Shown: one piece after another, positions 27,472 to 35,520 of the stretch
Numbering within the stretch: position 1 is the stretch's first letter
Layout: each line of letters begins with the position of its first letter
From: Archangium sp.
GTDB taxonomy: Bacteria; Myxococcota; Myxococcia; Myxococcales; Myxococcaceae
Assembly (NCBI GenBank): GCA_030695565.1
Contig: JAUYRZ010000001.1
Coordinates: 1 to 51,878 of the forward strand
Length of the DNA: 51,878 nt
Direction: 5' to 3'
The notes under the pieces: model-generated
Told to the model about the DNA's origin: nothing
What the model saw: the letters and a program-made list of their open reading frames with translations, nothing else
Databases searched by the model: none
Program-made: the position numbers and the translations under genes

Positions 27472-30400
27472 ATGAAGCTCGCAGTTCGCCTCGTGACGAT
27501 CCTCGCTGTTGCTGCCGGCCTCAGCGCCAGCACCGCAGCCGCTCAAGCCAAGAAGAAGGCAGATCCGAAGGCGGCGCCTGCGAAGGCCGACCCGAAGGCG
27601 AAGGCCGGTACGCCCGCTGCGACGGCCGCCAAGAAGCCTGAAGAGCGCAAGGGCCCCGCGAAGCTCGACGCCCGCGACGCCAAGATCGAAGACGTGGTGA
27701 AGGAAGCCACGGCCGACAAGAAGCGCGACGAGCAGATCGAAGCGGCGAAGAAGATCATCCCCAAGATCGAAGACGGGAACCCGCAGAAGGCCGACCTGCT
27801 CTACCAGTTGAGCGAGCTCTACTGGGAGAAGTCGAACTACCTGTACCGCAAGGAGATGCTCGGCTTCTTCAACTCTCAGAAGGAAGCCGACGAGAAGAAG
27901 AACCGCGGCGAGAAGGTGGCGGAGCCCAAGGAAGATCACCGCGAGTCCGAGCTGTACCGCTCGGAGACGATGCGCCTCTACGAGACCATCCTCCGCGAGT
28001 ACCCGACCTACGAGCGCAAAGACGAGGTGCTCTACAGCCTCGCGTACAACCAGTACGAGATCGGCAAGCGCGACCTCGCGGTCAAGCGCTACGAGGAGCT
28101 CCTCAAGAGCTACCCCGGCTCGAAGTTCGTCTCCGACACCTACGTGCAGCTCGGTAACCACTACTTCGAAGTGGCCAACATCCTCGAGAAGGCGAAGACC
28201 TACTACGAGAAGGCGTTCGCTTCGCAGAACCTCAAGATCAAGTCGTACGCGCTCTACAAGCTGGCCTGGGTCGACTTCAACGAGGGCAACCACGAGAAGG
28301 CGCTCAAGAAGCTGCAAGACGTGGTCGAGTTGGCCGAGAAGCAGAACAAGGAGAAGTCGTTCACGGATCTGAAGAACGAAGCGCTCCAGGACTCGATTCG
28401 CATGTTCGTGCAGTTGAACCGCGCCGACGACGCGATGGCGTACTTCAAGGCGCACGCGGGCAAGAAGAAGCAGCTCTCGCTCACCCAGAAGCTCGCGTAC
28501 GCGCTGCAGGAGGCCGGTCACCACGAGAACGCGATCAAGTCGTTCCGCTACCTGCTCAACGACAGCGCGGTCTCCGAGGCGGCGCCTGACTGGCAGCAGT
28601 CGATCATCAAGTCGTACGAAGGCCTGCGCCAGCGCGACAACGTGAAGGTGGAAGTGAAGAAGCTGGCCGAGCTCTATCGCCCGGGCAGCGTCTGGTGGAA
28701 GGCCAACGAGTCGAAGAAGGAAGTGCTCCGCAACGGCTTCAACGTCGCCGAAGAGGCGATGCGCCAGGCCGTCACCGAGTACCACCAGGAGGCGCAGAAG
28801 ACGAAGGAAGTGAAGACCTACCGGCTCGCGCGCGACATCTACAAGGAGTACGTCGAGGCGTTCGCCTCGGCCGAAGACGAGAACTTCGTCGCCGACCAGG
28901 CCTTCAACCTGAAGTTCTACTACGCCGAGATCCTCTGGGCGCTCGAGGAGTGGGAGCCCGCGGCCAAGCAGTACGTCGGCGTGATGGCCTTCAAGGTGCC
29001 CAACCGCGCCGAGGCGAAAGAAGCGTCGAACGAGAAGTACCGCCAGCAGTCGGTGTTCAACTCGATCCTCGCCTACGACAAGCTGGTGAAGATCGAGCGC
29101 GGCCAGCTCGGCAAGTCTGAGCTGGATGAGAACAAGAAGATCGAAGAGAACAAGAACGCCAAGAAGGGCACCGTCGAGAAGGCCGCCAAGCTCACCAAGC
29201 GCGACCCCAAGGAGATGGAAGAGAAGCCCATCACCGCCTTCGAGAACCAGCTCGTCGCCGCGTGTGACGCGTACAACAAGCTCTTCCCGAAGAACCCCGA
29301 CGAGGTCGACATCTCGTACCAGGCCGCGATGGTCTTCTACGACAAGAACCACTACGTCGAGGCCGGCCGCCGCTTCGGTGACGTGATCAACCGGTACCCC
29401 GAGCACCCGAACTCCGAGAAGGCCGCCGACCTCACCATGGCGGTGCTCAACGATCGCGAAGAGTGGCTCGAGCTCAACAAGCTCTCGCGCCTCTTCAAGT
29501 CGAACAGCAAGCTCAGCAAGCCGAACACCGAGTTCACCAAGCGGGTGGGCGCGCTCGTCGAAGGCTCGCAGTACAAGTACATCGACGAGGTCGTGTACAA
29601 GAAGGAGAAGGACGCCGCGAAGGCCTCCGAGCTCTTCGTCGACTTCGTCAAGGAGTTCCCCAAGTCGGAGAACGCCGACCGCGCGTTGACCTACTCGATG
29701 ATCATCGCCCGCGAGGCGAACCAGCTCGACAAGGCCATCGCCATCGGCGAGCGCGTGCTCAAGGAGTACCCGAACACCGTGTTCGACCTGAAGGTGAAGG
29801 TCGCGCTCGCCTACTTCTACGAGAAGATGGCGAACTTCCACAAGTCGGCTGAGACCTACGAGAACTTCGTGGCCAGCTACGACCTGGCGGCGGGTGACAA
29901 GGCGATCGGCTACTCGGAGATCAAGGACCTCCTCAAGAAGGAGAAGGAAGCCCGCGAGAAGGAGCTCAAGGCGAACAAGGGCAAGCCTGCGCCGGGTGCT
30001 GCTGCTCCGGTCGTCACCTTCGATCTGAAGCTGGTGCCGAAGGACGCGCAGGAGGCCAAGAAGAAGGAGCGTGAGGCGCTGGTGAAGGAGGCCGAAGGCA
30101 TGGTCGCCGACGCGCAGTACAACGCCGGCTTCTGGTACGAGGGCGTCGGTCAGTTCGACAAGGCGATCGCCGCGTACGGCCGCTACATCGTGCGCTTCAA
30201 GGACAAGAAGGACGTTCCTGAGCTCGCGTACAACATCGGCCTGGTGCTGGAGAAGCAGACCAAGACCGCCGAAGCGCTCACCCAGTTCAGCTCGTTCCTC
30301 ACCACCTACCCGAAGGACACGCGCGTCACCGACGCCCGCCGCCTCGAGGTGAAGTACCGCCAGTACCTCCTGAACGGGAAGCTGAAGAACACCCCTGAGC

Positions 30401-31080
30401 AGGAGCGCCTGGCGAAGGAGATCATCGCCGCGTACCCGAAGCTCAAAGACGAGGACAAGCGCAACGACCGCGCGATGCTCGCCTTCGCTCACACCCGCTT
30501 CGTCGCGCTCGAGCCCCTGTGGACCACGTACACGGGCCTCAAGTTCAAGAAGATCGCCGCGTTCAAGGTCGAGCTGCCCATCAAGCAGAAGAAGCTGACC
30601 GAGCTCGAGAACGCGTACATCGAAGTCTTGAAGGTCGGTAACCCCGAGTACGGCATCGCGGCGCTGACCCGCGTCGGCCTGCTGTACCAGGACATGGCCG
30701 CCAACATCACCGACATCCCCGATCCGCCGGGGCTCGATGAAGACCAGCTCTCGATCTTCCGTGGCGAGCTCGAGAACCGCTACATCTTCCCGCTCGAAGA
30801 GAAGTGCGTCGAGGCGCTCGAGAAGGCGCTGGCGAAGTCGTACGAGCTGGCGATGTACAGCGAGTGGACGCTGCTGGCGCAGGACAAGCTCAACAAGTTC
30901 AAGCCTGGCTTCTACGCGAAGCCGCGTGAGGTCGGTTACCGGGGCAGCGAGTTCTTCGCGACCTCGGGCTTCGAGAAGAAGGCCGACCTGCCCGCGGAGC
31001 CCGTCGTCGAGACGCCTCCTCCTGCGACCACGCCCCCCAACAGCGCCGCCGCTCCTACGCCGGGCGCAGGTGTCCGATGA
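27472..31080 (+). CDS. gltD: Large TPR protein, GltD/AgmU-like
   Basis: 1202 residues, ATG at 27472 with AGGAG 7 bases upstream. Signal peptide MKLAVRLVTILAVAAGLSA, a Lys/Ala/Pro-rich spacer (about 27-60), then many TPR-type helix pairs over most of the length, e.g. ADLLYQLSELYWEKSNYLYR, VLYSLAYNQYEIGKRDLAVK and AYNIGLVLEKQTKTAEALTQ. The C-terminal tail is Pro/Ala/Thr-rich. M. xanthus GltD (AgmU) is a multi-TPR gliding protein of about this length, spanning the periplasm. The stop overlaps the gltE start (ATGA). It is very rich in AAG/GAG/GAC codons, which explains the 1039-residue stop-free antisense frame. Confidence 0.8.
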   Translation: MKLAVRLVTILAVAAGLSASTAAAQAKKKADPKAAPAKADPKAKAGTPAATAAKKPEERKGPAKLDARDAKIEDVVKEATADKKRDEQIEAAKKIIPKIEDGNPQKADLLYQLSELYWEKSNYLYRKEMLGFFNSQKEADEKKNRGEKVAEPKEDHRESELYRSETMRLYETILREYPTYERKDEVLYSLAYNQYEIGKRDLAVKRYEELLKSYPGSKFVSDTYVQLGNHYFEVANILEKAKTYYEKAFASQNLKIKSYALYKLAWVDFNEGNHEKALKKLQDVVELAEKQNKEKSFTDLKNEALQDSIRMFVQLNRADDAMAYFKAHAGKKKQLSLTQKLAYALQEAGHHENAIKSFRYLLNDSAVSEAAPDWQQSIIKSYEGLRQRDNVKVEVKKLAELYRPGSVWWKANESKKEVLRNGFNVAEEAMRQAVTEYHQEAQKTKEVKTYRLARDIYKEYVEAFASAEDENFVADQAFNLKFYYAEILWALEEWEPAAKQYVGVMAFKVPNRAEAKEASNEKYRQQSVFNSILAYDKLVKIERGQLGKSELDENKKIEENKNAKKGTVEKAAKLTKRDPKEMEEKPITAFENQLVAACDAYNKLFPKNPDEVDISYQAAMVFYDKNHYVEAGRRFGDVINRYPEHPNSEKAADLTMAVLNDREEWLELNKLSRLFKSNSKLSKPNTEFTKRVGALVEGSQYKYIDEVVYKKEKDAAKASELFVDFVKEFPKSENADRALTYSMIIAREANQLDKAIAIGERVLKEYPNTVFDLKVKVALAYFYEKMANFHKSAETYENFVASYDLAAGDKAIGYSEIKDLLKKEKEAREKELKANKGKPAPGAAAPVVTFDLKLVPKDAQEAKKKEREALVKEAEGMVADAQYNAGFWYEGVGQFDKAIAAYGRYIVRFKDKKDVPELAYNIGLVLEKQTKTAEALTQFSSFLTTYPKDTRVTDARRLEVKYRQYLLNGKLKNTPEQERLAKEIIAAYPKLKDEDKRNDRAMLAFAHTRFVALEPLWTTYTGLKFKKIAAFKVELPIKQKKLTELENAYIEVLKVGNPEYGIAALTRVGLLYQDMAANITDIPDPPGLDEDQLSIFRGELENRYIFPLEEKCVEALEKALAKSYELAMYSEWTLLAQDKLNKFKPGFYAKPREVGYRGSEFFATSGFEKKADLPAEPVVETPPPATTPPNSAAAPTPGAGVR

Positions 31081-32417
31081 GCTCCCTGAACATGAAGTCG
31101 ATTCGAATTGCAGCGTTGGTGTCGGTCTCGTCGCTCGGCCTGATGGGTTGCCCTCCGGCCGCGGTCGAGGTGAAGAAAGACGTCGTCGTCACCGAGGCTC
31201 CGAAGCCGAAGGAGAAGTCGGTGAAGGAGATCTTCACCGACGCGGTCGCCGCCTTCGACGCGGGCAAGCTCGACGAAGCGCAGGCCGGCTTCGCCAAGGT
31301 CGCCGCGAAGGTGCCGAGCAACGTGGTGGTGCAGTTCAACTCGGGCGTGATCGCCGAGCGCCAGGGCAAGCTCACGGAGGCGGCCGGGTTCTACGAGGCC
31401 GCCAACAAGCTCGACCCCAAGCACAAGCCGACGCTGCTCAACCTCGGCCGGGTGTACCGCCAGCAGGACAAGTTCGACAACGCCATCTCGCTCTACGAGA
31501 CGGCGCTCAAGGACCCCGCCAACGAGTACGACATCGAGCTGAACAACAACCTCACCGTCGCCTACCGCCTCGCGAAGAAGTACGCGCAGGCTGAAGCGAC
31601 GGCGCGGAAGGTGCTCGCGCGCACGAAGGACAACCCCGACGCGTACAAGAACCTGGCGCTCATCTACTTCGACCAGGGCAACTTCCGCCTGGCGGAGTTC
31701 ATCTCGGCCAACGCGCGCAAGCTCGATGACAAGGATCCGGGCGTCTACAACAACCTCGGCCTCATCTACCTGAAGCTCGACGATCGCCGCCTGGCGCTCG
31801 GCCAGTTTCAGAAGGCCGTCTCGCTCAACAAGGACTTCACGCCCAGCCTCTTCAACATCGGCGCGATGGCCCTGACGTACCGCGACTACGACGGCGCCGA
31901 GAAGGTGCTCTCGCGCGCGACCGAGCTCGACCAGAACTCGTACGAAGGCTTCCTCGCGTACGCGTTTGCGCTCGACGGGCAGAAGGGCCGCGACGCCAAG
32001 AAGGGCCTCAAGGCAGGCGAGCTGTTCGAGCGCGTGCTGGCGATCAAGGCCGACCAGAACGACGCCATCTGCGGCGCGGCCTGGGCCTACGCCGCCGACA
32101 AGGCCGGCTGGGACAAGGCGCTGGGCTTCCTCGATCGCTGCAAGGCGCTGCCGACCACCACGCCGGTCGACGTGCAGCTCATCGACAGCAAGATGAAGGG
32201 CATCGTGGCGATGCAGAAGGCGGGCGCTGCCGCGGCCCAGCCCAAGCCGGAAGAGAAGGAGAAGCCCAAGGCGACTCCGACCGGCCCTTCGTTGCTCGAC
32301 AAGGTCTCCGATGACGCCGCCAAGCAGGATCCCGGCGCGACCTCTGAGACCCCGGCCGCGGCTCCGGGTGTGGCGCCTGCCACCGATGCCCCGGCGCCGG
32401 CTCCCGCGCCGAAGTGA
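31077..32417 (+). CDS. gltE: TPR lipoprotein, GltE/AglT-like
   Basis: 446 residues from the ATGA overlap at 31077 (an internal ATG at 31092 is possible). Lipoprotein signal ending in LMGC (Cys25), with PPAA after the Cys. TPR repeats cover about 50-330: GVIAERQGKLTEAAGFYEAA, LNLGRVYRQQDKFDNAISLY, YNNLGLIYLKLDDRRLALGQ. An Ala/Pro/Lys tail ends the protein. AglT/GltE is a TPR outer-membrane lipoprotein required for assembly of the gliding complex in M. xanthus. Gene order after gltD matches. A hairpin and a promoter-like pair follow the stop. Confidence 0.82.
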   Translation: MSSLNMKSIRIAALVSVSSLGLMGCPPAAVEVKKDVVVTEAPKPKEKSVKEIFTDAVAAFDAGKLDEAQAGFAKVAAKVPSNVVVQFNSGVIAERQGKLTEAAGFYEAANKLDPKHKPTLLNLGRVYRQQDKFDNAISLYETALKDPANEYDIELNNNLTVAYRLAKKYAQAEATARKVLARTKDNPDAYKNLALIYFDQGNFRLAEFISANARKLDDKDPGVYNNLGLIYLKLDDRRLALGQFQKAVSLNKDFTPSLFNIGAMALTYRDYDGAEKVLSRATELDQNSYEGFLAYAFALDGQKGRDAKKGLKAGELFERVLAIKADQNDAICGAAWAYAADKAGWDKALGFLDRCKALPTTTPVDVQLIDSKMKGIVAMQKAGAAAAQPKPEEKEKPKATPTGPSLLDKVSDDAAKQDPGATSETPAAAPGVAPATDAPAPAPAPK

Positions 32418-32430
32418 AGCAGGGGTGGGG

Positions 32431-32459
32431 GTGACAACCACCCCCGAGATCCCTACTAT
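32431..32459 (+). promoter_or_regulatory. Candidate promoter of gltF-gltG
   Basis: GTGACA (32431-32436), an exact 17-base spacer and TACTAT (32454-32459), followed by the GC-rich CCGCCCG. The -35 overlaps a perfect 7-base stem (GGGGGTG/CACCCCC, loop ACAAC). The spacing to the gltF start leaves a leader of nearly 90 bases. Confidence 0.5.
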
Positions 32460-32553
32460 CCGCCCGAGTTTTCTTGACGCCGGCGTTCAGGCGTCTCCTT
32501 TTCAGGAACCCGCCCCTTCAATGTGGTGTCACAGGGGTGTACGGAGGCAGCAA

Positions 32554-32817
32554 ATGAACCGTGTTTTCGCAGGTCTCGCCGTTTTCGCTCTGATGTCCAC
32601 TGCGGCTGTCGCGCAGGACAAGGTCACCCGCGAGGCTGACAAGACGGTCTTCCGCAAGAAGACCACCATCGACTTCACCGACGTCGCCATCGATGGCGAG
32701 CTCACCAAGCCTGAGGGCAGCTACTCAGTGTCGAAGAAGAAGACGACCTTCAAGACCCTGATCAAGGTTCGCGACAACTTCAACCCCGAGCTCCAGAAGT
32801 CCGTCGAGAACCTCTGA
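32554..32817 (+). CDS. gltF: Small exported gliding protein, GltF/CglF-like
   Basis: 87 residues, ATG at 32554 with GGAGG 6 bases upstream. Signal peptide MNRVFAGLAVFALMSTAAVA, then a short basic/acidic domain with KKTTIDFTDVAIDGELTKPE and KTLIKVRDNFNPELQKS. In M. xanthus a small exported protein, CglF (GltF), is encoded between gltE and gltG and links outer- and inner-membrane parts of the gliding complex. The size, signal peptide, position and the DFTDVAIDGELTKPEGSY block fit. It has its own candidate promoter and precedes gltG by 38 bases. Confidence 0.75.
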   Translation: MNRVFAGLAVFALMSTAAVAQDKVTREADKTVFRKKTTIDFTDVAIDGELTKPEGSYSVSKKKTTFKTLIKVRDNFNPELQKSVENL

Positions 32818-32855
32818 ACACTCGCAGTCCCGCCTCACTTTTGAAGGACCTCACC

Positions 32856-34661
32856 ATGGCCAAGAAGACCTCGATCACCCTGCAGATCACCAACCCCGAC
32901 GGCTCGGTCACCGAGTCGACCAGCGAGCTCGAGAGCATCATCGTCGGCTCGGGTTCCGGCGCGTCGGTGAAGCTGACCGATCCGAAGGTGTCGAACCTTC
33001 ACTGCATGTTCAAGGTGGAGAAGGACGGCGCGGTCACGGTGATCGATCTCGGCTCCGAGAGCGGCACCAGGTTCAAGGAACAGCCGGTCAAGGAGCCCGC
33101 GCTCGTCGCGTCGGGCGAGACCGTGATGATCGGCGAGTCGAAGGTGAAGATCGTCTACGGCGAAGAGAAGGCCGTGCAGGCGAAGTCGGAGGAGAAGAAG
33201 TCCGACGAGAAGAAGGAGAAGGGCCACAAGAAGGACAAGAAGGAGAAGATGGTTCCTTCGACCAAGGGTCTTGCCGGCACCGGGAAGAACGCCGCCGCCC
33301 TGTTCAGCGAGCCGTTGCCCGCCGAGGCCGTGCCCACCGAGAGCGAGAAGGTGCTCCAGGTCGCGCTGCTCTGGGGCGACACCCTGATCAACGTGCAGCA
33401 CTTCGGTGAAGGCGTGCCGGTCACCATCGGTGATGGCGAAGGCAACCGCTTCACGGTGTTCAACGCCGGCGCGAACTTCTCGCTCGCCCAGTCGCGCGGC
33501 GCGGTCGCGATCGTCAACGTGCCCTCTGAAGCGGGGCTCATCGTCACCACCAAGAGCGACTCGCACAAGAGCAAGGAGCAGCTCAAGACCGAGGGCAAGC
33601 TCAAGGCGGCCGACGGCGGCGTGCGTGCCGACGCGGTCGAGTTGGCGCTGCACGATCGCGCTCAGGTTTCGTTCAACGACGTCGCGTTCATCATCCGTTT
33701 CGTGCGCCCCAGCACGCACGTGACGCTGAACACGTTCGAAGAGCACGACTTCACCTTCTTCAAGATCGTCTCGATCTGCCTGATGGCGTTCTTCGCTCTC
33801 GTGGCCGCGATGGTGCTCACGCCCCTCGGCTTCGGCGGTGATGGCGACGACATCTTCGGCAACCCGTCGAAGTACGTGAAGCTGATGATCAAGCCGGAGA
33901 AGAAGGTCGAGATCAAAAAGTTCAAGGATCTCTCCGGCATCAAGGAAGGCGAGAAGCCCAAGGAGAAGGAAGGCAAGTTCGGCAAGCAGGACGCCAAGAA
34001 GGACCAGGCCGACCCCTCCAAGAAGCGCATGGACGACCAGAAGAAGGTCTCCAGCCTGATGGCCTCGATGTTCGGTGGCAGCTCCAAGAGCCTGTTCGAA
34101 GCGGGCCTCGGCACCGGCGTCAACGCGGCGCTCGGCGGTCTGACCGGCGGCGCGGGCGTGGGTGATGCGCAGGGTGTCGGTGGTCTCGGCTCGCGCGGCA
34201 GTGGCGCCGGCGGTGGCGGCAACGGCCTGGGTCTGGGCGGTCTCGGCACCAAGGGCGGCGGTCGTGGCCGCGGTGGTTACGGCTCGATCGACCTCGGCGG
34301 TAAGGGCAAAGACTCGACCCGCGTGATCCCCGGCAAGACCACGGTCGTCGGCGGTCTCGACAAAGACGTGATCATGAAGGTGATCAAGCGTCACCAGAAC
34401 GAGATCAAGTTTTGCTACGAGCAGGAGCTCCAGAAGAACCCGGCGCTCGGTGGCAAGGTCGCGGTCGCGTGGACCATCGACCCCGCGGGCGGCGTCTCTG
34501 AAGCCAACGTGAGCGAGTCTTCGATCGGCAACGCGAACGTCGAGTCGTGCATCGTGCAGCGCATTCGCCGCTGGAAGTTCCCCGAGCCCGCGGGCGGCGG
34601 CGTCGTGAACGTCACCTTCCCCTGGATCTTCAAGGCGGCCGGCGACGAAGGCGAAGAGTAA
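32856..34661 (+). CDS. gltG: FHA-TM-TonB_C gliding protein, GltG-like
   Basis: 601 residues; ATG at 32856 with GAAGGA about 8 bases upstream (a TTG at 32841 is less likely). Residues about 8-100 form an FHA-type domain (SIIVGSGSGASVKLTDPKVS, DLGSESGTRF). A Lys/Glu-rich linker (106-135), a second beta domain (165-285) and one membrane segment (301-323) follow. Then come a charged region, a Gly-rich stretch (415-485) and a C-terminal AgmX/PglI-type TonB domain (505-593: KRHQNEIKFCYEQELQKNP). This is the GltG layout: cytoplasmic FHA, inner-membrane helix, periplasmic TonB-like end coupling the motor to outer-membrane parts. The FHA lacks the usual Gly-Arg. Confidence 0.85.
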   Translation: MAKKTSITLQITNPDGSVTESTSELESIIVGSGSGASVKLTDPKVSNLHCMFKVEKDGAVTVIDLGSESGTRFKEQPVKEPALVASGETVMIGESKVKIVYGEEKAVQAKSEEKKSDEKKEKGHKKDKKEKMVPSTKGLAGTGKNAAALFSEPLPAEAVPTESEKVLQVALLWGDTLINVQHFGEGVPVTIGDGEGNRFTVFNAGANFSLAQSRGAVAIVNVPSEAGLIVTTKSDSHKSKEQLKTEGKLKAADGGVRADAVELALHDRAQVSFNDVAFIIRFVRPSTHVTLNTFEEHDFTFFKIVSICLMAFFALVAAMVLTPLGFGGDGDDIFGNPSKYVKLMIKPEKKVEIKKFKDLSGIKEGEKPKEKEGKFGKQDAKKDQADPSKKRMDDQKKVSSLMASMFGGSSKSLFEAGLGTGVNAALGGLTGGAGVGDAQGVGGLGSRGSGAGGGGNGLGLGGLGTKGGGRGRGGYGSIDLGGKGKDSTRVIPGKTTVVGGLDKDVIMKVIKRHQNEIKFCYEQELQKNPALGGKVAVAWTIDPAGGVSEANVSESSIGNANVESCIVQRIRRWKFPEPAGGGVVNVTFPWIFKAAGDEGEE

Positions 34662-34689
34662 GCCCCTTCGGCTGAGCTTCGTTGTACAG

Positions 34690-34732
34690 CGCGGCGCGGA
34701 TCTCTTCGGAGTTCCGCGCCGTTTTGCGTTTT
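34690..34732 (+). terminator. Intrinsic terminator after gltG
   Basis: Perfect 9-base stem CGGCGCGGA (34692-34700) and TCCGCGCCG (34713-34721), then TTTTGCGTTTT. The T-rich run merges into the gltH promoter. Confidence 0.88.
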
Positions 34733-34737
34733 CACGA

Positions 34738-34765
34738 TTGCGTTTGGGCTGCCCGAAGGTATGGT
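34738..34765 (+). promoter_or_regulatory. Candidate promoter of gltH
   Basis: TTGCGT (34738-34743), 16-base spacer, TATGGT (34760-34765), then GCCGCGCCC. It lies directly after the gltG terminator and about 26 bases before the gltH GTG. Confidence 0.45.
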
Positions 34766-34791
34766 GCCGCGCCCTTTGGTCTGGAGGATTC

Positions 34792-35388
34792 GTGCGGAAG
34801 CTCGCCACGTTGGTCGCTGCGCTCCTTGTTTCTTCGTCCGCTTTTGCTGCCACGCCTCCTGAGGGCGTGCCCCTGCAGGTGCGCCGTGGCTTCTTCACCG
34901 AGACTGACGTCGGTGGGATCTTCACTGTGGGAGGCGACAACGGGTATTCGAACCTGCAGACGTACCTGCAGCTCGGTCTGGGCTACCAGCTCACGTTGAA
35001 CGAGGGGAAAGGCATCATTCCCATCGGCCTCCACGTCGGCATCGGCGCCAACGCGCAGAACTGCTGGGCGGGGCTCAACAACACGGGCGCCTGCGTGCAG
35101 TCCGACAACTTCACCATGACGTTCTTGAACCTCTCGGTGGGGTACCTCCACCAGATCGTCGAGCGCTTCTACGTGGGCGGCAAGCTGCTCGGCGGCGTGA
35201 CGTTGCTCGACCCGGATCCCATCGGTGACGGTGGCCTGGTGCGCGGCAACTTCGGCGTCGCGCTCAGCCTCGAGTACGCGACCAACATGGATCACTTCTC
35301 GGTCGGCATCGACGTGTCGTACCGCCTGGTCATCGGGCCGAACATCAACGCGCTCATGTTCTACCCGCGCGTTCAGTACACCTTCTGA
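34792..35388 (+). CDS. gltH: Small outer-membrane barrel, GltH/CglE-like
   Basis: 198 residues from a GTG at 34792 with GGAGG four bases upstream. Signal peptide MRKLATLVAALLVSSSAFAA. Then an eight-strand-like beta-barrel pattern (GFFTETDVGGIFTVGGDNGY, YLQLGLGYQLTLN, VGYLHQIVERFYVGGKLLGG, GVALSLEYATNMDHFSVGID) ending FYPRVQYTF, an aromatic outer-membrane signal. In M. xanthus gltH (cglE) follows gltG and encodes an outer-membrane barrel of similar size. It is a single-gene unit flanked by terminators on both sides. Confidence 0.75.
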   Translation: MRKLATLVAALLVSSSAFAATPPEGVPLQVRRGFFTETDVGGIFTVGGDNGYSNLQTYLQLGLGYQLTLNEGKGIIPIGLHVGIGANAQNCWAGLNNTGACVQSDNFTMTFLNLSVGYLHQIVERFYVGGKLLGGVTLLDPDPIGDGGLVRGNFGVALSLEYATNMDHFSVGIDVSYRLVIGPNINALMFYPRVQYTF

Positions 35389-35411
35389 GTTTGTCCTGAA
35401 GGTGTGCAGTG

Positions 35412-35449
35412 CGAACGGCTCCGGGCGACCGGGGCCGTTTTCGTTTTTC
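35412..35449 (+). terminator. Intrinsic terminator after gltH
   Basis: AACGGC (35414-35419) pairs with GCCGTT (35434-35439), with inner CC/GG pairs, followed by TTCGTTTTTC. Confidence 0.85.
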
Positions 35450-35520
35450 TGGTCGCGTCGCCCGTCCCTCACGCGTGGCGTTCCGCCAGAACGGCTCCGC
35501 TCCTGTGATATTCGCGGCCC

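Noticed and set aside
27373-30492. 1039-residue minus-strand open frame opposite gltD
   Set aside because: The Leu/Val/Arg/Glu-rich, low-complexity translation is the mirror of a Lys/Glu/Asp-rich gene using AAG, GAG and GAC codons; the plus-strand frame has a signal peptide, ribosome-binding site and TPR repeats.
32835-34940. 701-residue minus-strand frame opposite gltG
   Set aside because: Shadow of the Lys/Glu- and Gly-rich GltG gene; crosses a clear terminator and promoter.
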